DNA from: Ignavibacteria bacterium
GTDB lineage: Bacteria; Bacteroidota; Ignavibacteria; Ignavibacteriales; SURF-24
Length of the DNA: 39,400 nucleotides
NCBI GenBank assembly: GCA_025612375.1
Contig: JAAXKN010000033.1
Span: 1 to 39,400, forward strand
Direction: 5' to 3'
Shown piece after piece: positions 34,648-39,400 of the stretch. The position numbers and the translations under genes are program-made. The stretch's first letter is position 1. Every line of letters starts with the position of its first letter. Below the pieces are notes generated by a model, which searched no databases, had not been told where the DNA came from, and worked only from the letters and a program-made list of their open reading frames with translations.

Positions 34648-37600
34648 TCAGCTGCAGCCAGAGGTGCTTCCGCAGGTCATGCATTTAAGGCATGTACCGT
34701 TGCGGACCATTGTAATGCTGCCGCATTCGGTGCAGACGTCACCAGTATAGCCTTTTTCCCTGGCCTCTTTGATCTTGCTTGTAAAAGGATCGGTCTTGGG
34801 CTTTGTAATTATTTTCACCGTTGCATCGGGCTTCATGCGCGGAAGCTTGATGTCGTCCGGGAGCTTAAGGTCGCTGGCATTAAGTTCAACCAGTCTTTCG
34901 CTTATTACCTCTTCGCTTTCGAACTCCTCTGGTGCGCTTTTGTGTCCCCTGTCCTCAGGAGCCACGTGAGCCAGGTCGTTGCGGCCTAGGTAAGTTACTG
35001 CAAGTTCCCTGAAAATATAATCGATAACGCTGGTAGCCATTTTGATCTTATCGTTTCCTAAGACCATGCCGCTCGGTTCGAAGCGTGTAAATACAAATGC
35101 GTCTACAAACTCTTCCAGAGGCACGCCGTGCTGGAGGCCTAAAGAAATTGATATTGCAAAGCAGTTAAGCAGGCTTCTGAAGGCAGCGCCCTCGCGGTGC
35201 ATATCTATAAAGATTTCGCCAAGCTGTCCGTTTTCGTACTCGCCTGTTCTGATGTAAACCGACTGCCCGTTGATCTTGGCTTTCTGTGTGTAGCCCGTTC
35301 TTCTGTCCGGAAGGCGGCGCCTTTTTGCAATATAGCGGTGAATGATCTTCTCTGCAATTTTAACAATATCGCTGTCTTCCTTGGCTTCCATGATGCTTTC
35401 ATATTCCTCAACTGCAACAGTGTTAAGAGGCTGAGAAAGCTTACTTCCGTCCCTGTAGAGTGCATTAGCCTTAATGCCGAGCTTCCAGGAATCCATATAG
35501 GCCGTTTTAATGTCATCTATGCTGGCCTGGTTAGGAAGGTTAATTGTCTTTGAAATGGCGCCCGAAATAAAAGGCTGGGCAGAGGCCATCATCTTAATGT
35601 GGGCTGCTGTCTTAATAAATCTTGTGCCCTTCTTGCCGCACTTGCTTGCGCAGTCGAATACCGGGTAGTGCTCGTGCTTTAAGAACGGGGCGCCTTCAAC
35701 GGTCATTGTGCCGCATACATAGTCGTTTGCCGTTGAAATCTCCTGCTTTGAGAATCCTAAGGACGAAAGCATATCGAAGTCCCAGGCGCTGAGCTGTTCT
35801 TTTGTGAAGCCCAGGTGCTTGGTACAGAACTCCTCGCCTAAAATGAAGCGGTTAAATGCAAAACCGATTTCGAAGACTGAAGGCAGGACTCCTTCCAGGC
35901 TTTCAAGCGCTTCGTCCGTAAAGCCCTTGCTCTTAAGGGATTCATGGTTAATATAAGGACAGTTCTTCAGGCTTCCGGCGCCTTTTGCGTGCTTTACGAT
36001 TTCATTTATCTGCTCCTGGTTGTATCCAAGGCGCTTTAATGCCGGGGGAATTGACTGGTTTATGATCTTAAAGTAACCGCCTCCGGCAAGCTTCTTGAAT
36101 TTAACGAGGGCGAAGTCGGGCTCAATACCCGTAGTGTCGCAGTCCATTACAAGGCCTATTGTTCCCGTAGGAGCAATTACCGTTACCTGGGCGTTTCTGA
36201 AGCCGTGTTTTGTACCCAGTTCAAGGGCCTTATCGGCATCCTCGCGGGCTGCTTTCAGAAGGTCTGACGGGCAGTTCTTGGGGTTAATTCCCATCGGGTA
36301 GATGGAAAGCCCCTCATATTCTTCATTCGGGACGTTATAGGCTGCGCGTTTGTGGTTTCTGATTACGCGCAGCATGCTCTCCTTATTTTTCTCATATGCA
36401 GCAAATGGTCCCAAAGCACTGGCCATTTCAGCTGAAGCAGCATAGGCCGTCATATGCATAATAGCCGTAAGAGCGCCGCAGATGGCAAAAGCCTGGTCGC
36501 TGTCGTAAGGAATGCCCTGCAGCATTAACAGTGAGCCCAGGTTAGCGTATCCCAGGCCGAGAGTTCTGAACTCGTAGCTCTTCTTTGCAATTTCAGCGCT
36601 CGGGAACTGTGCCATAAGAACGCTTATTTCAAGCACCACGGTCCAGAGCCTTGAGGCGTGGCGGTATGCTTCTATGTTAAACTTCTGTGTTTCAGTGTCG
36701 TAGAACTTCACGAGGTTAAGTGAAGCCAGGTTGCATGCCGTATCGTCTAAGAAGAGGTATTCAGAGCATGGGTTGGATGCCTTTATTTCCCCGTCGGCAG
36801 GGCATGTATGCCACTCGTTAATTGTCGTGTGGAACTGGAGCCCCGGGTCTGCAGAGGCCCAGGCGGCGTAGGCTATTTCATCCCAGAGATGTCTTGCCTT
36901 AAGTGATTTGAACCCCTTGGGTTTTCTGTTTTCCTCCTGAGCCTTCTTCTTCTCAGTTCTCCAGACAAGATCCCAGTTGCCGTCTGTAATTACAGCGCGC
37001 ATAAACTGGTTTGTAACTCTTATGGAGTTATTTGAGTTCTGTCCTGACACGGTAGCATATGCCTCGGAATTCCAGTCGGTATCATATTCAGGGAATTCAA
37101 TTGAAGTAAAGCCCAGCTTTGCCAGCTGGATTACCCTTTCAATATAGTTGTCCGGAATAAGAGCCCTGCGGGCTTCAAGAACTGCAGCCTTTAATTTCTG
37201 GTTAAGCTTCTTGTTAAAGCGGTCGTTTTCAGGATGCTCATCGTAGCAGGCCTTCATGATCTTGTTTAAGTGGATGTTGCAGAGTCTTGATCCCACAACA
37301 AGCGAGGCCACTTTCTGTTCTTCAACAACTTTCCAGTTGATATATTCTTCAATATCCGGATGGTCCATATCTATTGTAACCATCTTTGCGGCTCTCCTGG
37401 TTGTGCCGCCTGATTTGATTGCGCCGGCCGAGCGGTCGCCTATCCTTAAGAAAGACATGAGTCCCGAAGATTTTCCGCCGCCGCTTAAAGGTTCGCTTGC
37501 GCCGCGTATATTGGAGAAGTTGCTTCCCGTGCCCGAGCCGTACTTGAACAGGCGGGCTTCCCTGGTCCAGAGGTCCATAATGCCGCCTTCATTAACAAGG

Positions 37601-38220
37601 TCGTCCTTTACGGACAATATAAAGCACGCGTGAGGCTGCGGGTGAGTATATGCATCCTGCGAAACGGTAAGCTTGCCGGTCTTATAGTCCACATAAAAGT
37701 GCCCCTGTGAAGGTCCTTCTATTCCATAAGCCCAGTGAATACCGGTATTAAACCACTGAGGGCTGTTTGGAGCAGCCATCTGGTTAGCCAGCATATAGAG
37801 CAGTTCATCATAGAATGTTTTGGCATCTTCTTCCTTATCGAAGTAGCCTGCCTTCCATCCCCAGTATGTCCAGCATCCTGCAAGGCGCTGGAAGACCTGT
37901 CTTGCGTCGGTCTCTGAAGTAACTCTCTCTTTTTCCGGGAGCTGACTGAGTTTCACCTCATCAGCCTTTGAAGGCTGCAGCCAGTGAGGCACACCCTTTT
38001 CATTACATTTGACCAGGAGTTTCGGTACCCCCGCCTTGCGGAAATATTTTTGGGCAATGATGTCTGTTGCCACCTGAGACCATCCGGCAGGCACCATGAC
38101 GTCCTCCATACGGAAGACTATCGAGCCGTCGGGGTTCTTTATCTCCGAGGTTCTTTTCTGAAACTCAAAAGAAGATAAAGGGTCCTCTCCCTGTTTGGTA
38201 AATACTCTGTTAAATATCAT
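34648..38220 (-). CDS. nrdJ: Vitamin B12-dependent ribonucleoside-diphosphate reductase (class II)
   Basis: Makes deoxyribonucleotides using adenosylcobalamin, with or without oxygen. The 1190 residues hold an N-terminal ATP-cone-like segment, the catalytic barrel with NPCSEY (about 483) and [14 protein letters not shown] in the second half, a TSCPD domain (about 1020-1100), and a C-terminal zinc ribbon with cysteines at 1163, 1166, 1177, 1180, 1183 and 1189, the last ones forming the redox arm. GGGAG 6 nt before the ATG gives a good ribosome site. It has its own strong terminator and a 407-bp, heavily structured upstream region. No cobalamin riboswitch box was found in that region. Confidence 0.96.
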   Translation of the reverse strand: MIFNRVFTKQGEDPLSSFEFQKRTSEIKNPDGSIVFRMEDVMVPAGWSQVATDIIAQKYFRKAGVPKLLVKCNEKGVPHWLQPSKADEVKLSQLPEKERVTSETDARQVFQRLAGCWTYWGWKAGYFDKEEDAKTFYDELLYMLANQMAAPNSPQWFNTGIHWAYGIEGPSQGHFYVDYKTGKLTVSQDAYTHPQPHACFILSVKDDLVNEGGIMDLWTREARLFKYGSGTGSNFSNIRGASEPLSGGGKSSGLMSFLRIGDRSAGAIKSGGTTRRAAKMVTIDMDHPDIEEYINWKVVEEQKVASLVVGSRLCNIHLNKIMKACYDEHPENDRFNKKLNQKLKAAVLEARRALIPDNYIERVIQLAKLGFTSIEFPEYDTDWNSEAYATVSGQNSNNSIRVTNQFMRAVITDGNWDLVWRTEKKKAQEENRKPKGFKSLKARHLWDEIAYAAWASADPGLQFHTTINEWHTCPADGEIKASNPCSEYLFLDDTACNLASLNLVKFYDTETQKFNIEAYRHASRLWTVVLEISVLMAQFPSAEIAKKSYEFRTLGLGYANLGSLLMLQGIPYDSDQAFAICGALTAIMHMTAYAASAEMASALGPFAAYEKNKESMLRVIRNHKRAAYNVPNEEYEGLSIYPMGINPKNCPSDLLKAAREDADKALELGTKHGFRNAQVTVIAPTGTIGLVMDCDTTGIEPDFALVKFKKLAGGGYFKIINQSIPPALKRLGYNQEQINEIVKHAKGAGSLKNCPYINHESLKSKGFTDEALESLEGVLPSVFEIGFAFNRFILGEEFCTKHLGFTKEQLSAWDFDMLSSLGFSKQEISTANDYVCGTMTVEGAPFLKHEHYPVFDCASKCGKKGTRFIKTAAHIKMMASAQPFISGAISKTINLPNQASIDDIKTAYMDSWKLGIKANALYRDGSKLSQPLNTVAVEEYESIMEAKEDSDIVKIAEKIIHRYIAKRRRLPDRRTGYTQKAKINGQSVYIRTGEYENGQLGEIFIDMHREGAAFRSLLNCFAISISLGLQHGVPLEEFVDAFVFTRFEPSGMVLGNDKIKMATSVIDYIFRELAVTYLGRNDLAHVAPEDRGHKSAPEEFESEEVISERLVELNASDLKLPDDIKLPRMKPDATVKIITKPKTDPFTSKIKEAREKGYTGDVCTECGSITMVRNGTCLKCMTCGSTSGCS

Positions 38221-38226
38221 TGAAAA

Positions 38227-38231
38227 CTCCC
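38227..38231 (-). promoter_or_regulatory. Ribosome binding site of nrdJ
   Basis: GGGAG on the minus strand, 6 nt before the ATG. The 38252-38271 hairpin is just upstream, so it could affect ribosome access. Confidence 0.6.
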
Positions 38232-38251
38232 AAAATTTTTTTTATATGAAA

Positions 38252-38316
38252 GTTATCCGTTAAAGGATAACATTTACCCTCAAAGGTAAGTAGATCCTAC
38301 TATTTAAGATTCTTAA
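38252..38316 (-). repeat. Run of four small inverted repeats in the nrdJ leader
   Basis: Four consecutive perfect inverted repeats: GTTATCC/GGATAAC (38252-38271, 6-nt loop), TTACC/GGTAA (38274-38289), AGTAG/CTACT (38289-38301, 3-nt loop) and TTAAGA-T-TCTTAA (38304-38316). The last has a 1-nt centre and looks like a protein-binding palindrome rather than a hairpin. Confidence 0.6.
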
Positions 38317-38352
38317 TTTTCAGTAAAATAACAACACGTTAAAAAGCTAAAC

Positions 38353-38459
38353 TTTTGTAAGCAAACCCTTAAGAAATTTCTTTGCTGAAGCCCTCTTAAG
38401 GGATTAGGTTTTTATGAGCATTAGACTTGGTAGGATTTTGCTAATGACTGCTTACAAAA
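38353..38459. ncRNA. Candidate structured RNA: three-way junction between nrdJ and malQ
   Basis: Three nested perfect stems are seen. P1 is an 11-bp stem, TTTTGTAAGCA (38353-38363) with TGCTTACAAAA (38449-38459). P2 is CCCTTAAGA (38366-38374) with TCTTAAGGG (38394-38402), 9 bp. P3 is CATTAG (38419-38424) with CTAATG (38441-38446), 6 bp. All pairs are Watson-Crick, so either strand could fold. On the minus strand it would lie in the nrdJ leader, 132 nt before the ATG. On the plus strand it would be followed after 6 nt by nine T. It does not match a riboswitch class that I recognise. Confidence 0.5.
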
Positions 38460-38526
38460 TAATTATTTTTTTTTACTTACCAAACCTTTTTAAAAAATTT
38501 TTCTCCGGAAAATTTTCTTAAAATAT

Positions 38527-38554
38527 TTGCCTTTTAAATGGATTCTTTTATAGC
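38527..38554 (+). promoter_or_regulatory. Sigma70-like promoter candidate for malQ
   Basis: TTGCCT (38527-38532), a 16-nt spacer and TATAGC (38549-38554), 73 nt before the malQ start. If real, malQ transcripts begin downstream of the 38353-38459 structure, which would tie that structure to nrdJ instead. Confidence 0.35.
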
Positions 38555-38627
38555 TTATATCCCTTAAAGAAAACGAAATTTTTAATCTATAAATTCCAAA
38601 TATTTACTTTCATAAAAGAGGATAACA

Positions 38628-39400
38628 ATGATGGACCGATCGGCAGGTATTTTGCTCCATCCGACCTCCCTTCCGGGGCGTTTCGGAATAGGAGACCTTG
38701 GTTACGAGGCCTACAATTTCATTAACTTCCTTGAGGCAGCCGGGCAGAAGCTCTGGCAGGTATTCCCTCTGGGCCCAACGGGATATGGCGACTCGCCCTA
38801 CCAGACCTTCAGCGCCTTTGCAGGCAATCCGCTTCTTGTAAGCCCCGACCTGCTGGTTCAGGACGGCCTTCTGCAGGGCAAGGATCTGCAGGATATCCCC
38901 GAATTCAATCCCCGTGAGATCGATTTCGGCCGGGTAATTGACTACAAATACTCGCTTCTGAGAAAGGCGTTTAAGAACTTCTCCAAATCGCGCCATGATG
39001 ATCTGGAGAAAGAGTTTACCCAGTTCTCAAAAGCACACAAAGGCTGGCTGGATGATTATGCCCTCTTTATGGCCGTTAAGGATTACCATAAGGGACGCGT
39101 ATGGGCAGAGTGGCCCGAGGATATAGCATTCAGAAAAAGAGCTGCAATAAAGGAATGGACGGCAAAGCTCGAGCAGGAGGTAACGTTCTATAAATTCATA
39201 CAGTTCTTCTTCTTCAGGCAATGGATTGAGCTTAGGGACTATGCGCACGAAAGAGGGATAAAGATAATTGGCGACCTGCCGATCTTTATTGCATACGACA
39301 GCGTGGACCTCTGGGCAAACAAGACGCAGTTCTCTGTAGACAGAAAAGGAAAGCTGCTTACTGTAGCCGGCGTTCCGCCTGACTATTTCAGCGAAACCGG
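38628..39400 (+). CDS. malQ: 4-alpha-glucanotransferase (amylomaltase), 5' part
   Basis: GH77 enzyme that transfers alpha-1,4-glucan segments in glycogen or maltodextrin metabolism. Only the first 257 codons are in the window; the frame is open to the end. Translation begins MMDRSAGILLHPTSLPGRFG, the typical MalQ opening. It continues with LWQVFPLGPTGYGDSPYQ, GDLPIFIAYDSVDLWAN and GVPPDYFSETG, which line the substrate cleft. AGAGG lies 6 nt before the first of two adjacent ATG codons. The catalytic Asp and Glu would be beyond the edge. Divergent from nrdJ. Confidence 0.93.
   Translation, partial: MMDRSAGILLHPTSLPGRFGIGDLGYEAYNFINFLEAAGQKLWQVFPLGPTGYGDSPYQTFSAFAGNPLLVSPDLLVQDGLLQGKDLQDIPEFNPREIDFGRVIDYKYSLLRKAFKNFSKSRHDDLEKEFTQFSKAHKGWLDDYALFMAVKDYHKGRVWAEWPEDIAFRKRAAIKEWTAKLEQEVTFYKFIQFFFFRQWIELRDYAHERGIKIIGDLPIFIAYDSVDLWANKTQFSVDRKGKLLTVAGVPPDYFSET

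Noticed and set aside
37735-38178. Plus-strand ORFs inside nrdJ
   Set aside because: Shadows of a highly conserved gene; no ribosome sites or motifs.
38221-38627. Cobalamin riboswitch upstream of the B12-dependent nrdJ
   Set aside because: No GCCACTG-type B12 box or its flanking stems were found on the minus strand, and the visible stems do not match that architecture.
38610-39248. Minus-strand ORFs of 128 and 73 codons at the right end
   Set aside because: They lie opposite malQ, whose plus-strand frame is open to the window edge and carries clear GH77 motifs. The minus-strand products have no recognisable features.
1-39400. tRNA genes, CRISPR arrays, insertion sequences or prophage
   Set aside because: No TPsiC-like arm with a cloverleaf, no regularly spaced repeats, and no transposase, integrase or phage gene was found by eye.

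Overview
The window is a gene-dense stretch of a free-living, Gram-negative bacterial chromosome. The best guess is Ignavibacteria or a close relative in the Bacteroidota/Chlorobi group. That is inferred from an Oar-like TonB-type outer-membrane receptor with a carboxypeptidase-regulatory N-terminal domain, a DUF5683-like protein, a type II IleRS with a PGIHH signature, a class II (B12-dependent) ribonucleotide reductase, A-rich gene leaders mixed with clear Shine-Dalgarno sites, and a TTG/TTTG-type promoter upstream of the receptor. No rRNA, tRNA, insertion sequence, prophage or CRISPR array was seen. Almost everything is core chromosome.

Layout. 1-4.7 kb, minus: dnaX, msrC (free methionine-R-sulfoxide reductase) and lon. 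4.9-7.6 kb, plus: two adjacent M16 peptidase subunits, one with the zinc site and one without. 7.6-15.4 kb, minus: a deacetylase-like membrane protein, enoyl-CoA hydratase, a small outer-membrane protein, two membrane proteins, an SDR oxidoreductase, truA, a DUF5683-like protein and mtaB. 15.5-19.2 kb, minus: the conserved block cmk-ispH-rpsA. 19.3-21.8 kb, minus: a DUF5808 protein, inositol monophosphatase and a secreted NPP-type phosphodiesterase. 22.1-25.3 kb, plus: the receptor, closed by a strong terminator. 25.4-34.4 kb, minus, read in transcription order: yggS, divIVA, purine nucleoside phosphorylase, a membrane coiled-coil protein, ileS, a dksA-like gene, two lspA genes and rluD. 34.6-38.2 kb, minus: nrdJ. 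38.6 kb to the end, plus: malQ, cut by the window edge.

The 25-34 kb block keeps the order of the cell-division tail of Firmicutes (ylmE ... divIVA-ileS-ylyA-lspA-ylyB), with purine nucleoside phosphorylase and a membrane coiled-coil gene inserted and lspA duplicated. The first four genes are joined by three consecutive 4-nt ATGA overlaps or tight coupling.

The best candidate for something undescribed is not a protein. The 407-bp gap between nrdJ and malQ holds a three-way-junction-like structure (38353-38459). It has an 11-bp closing stem, a 9-bp stem and a 6-bp stem, all perfectly paired. A run of four small inverted repeats lies between it and nrdJ. It has no cobalamin box, although nrdJ is a B12 enzyme.
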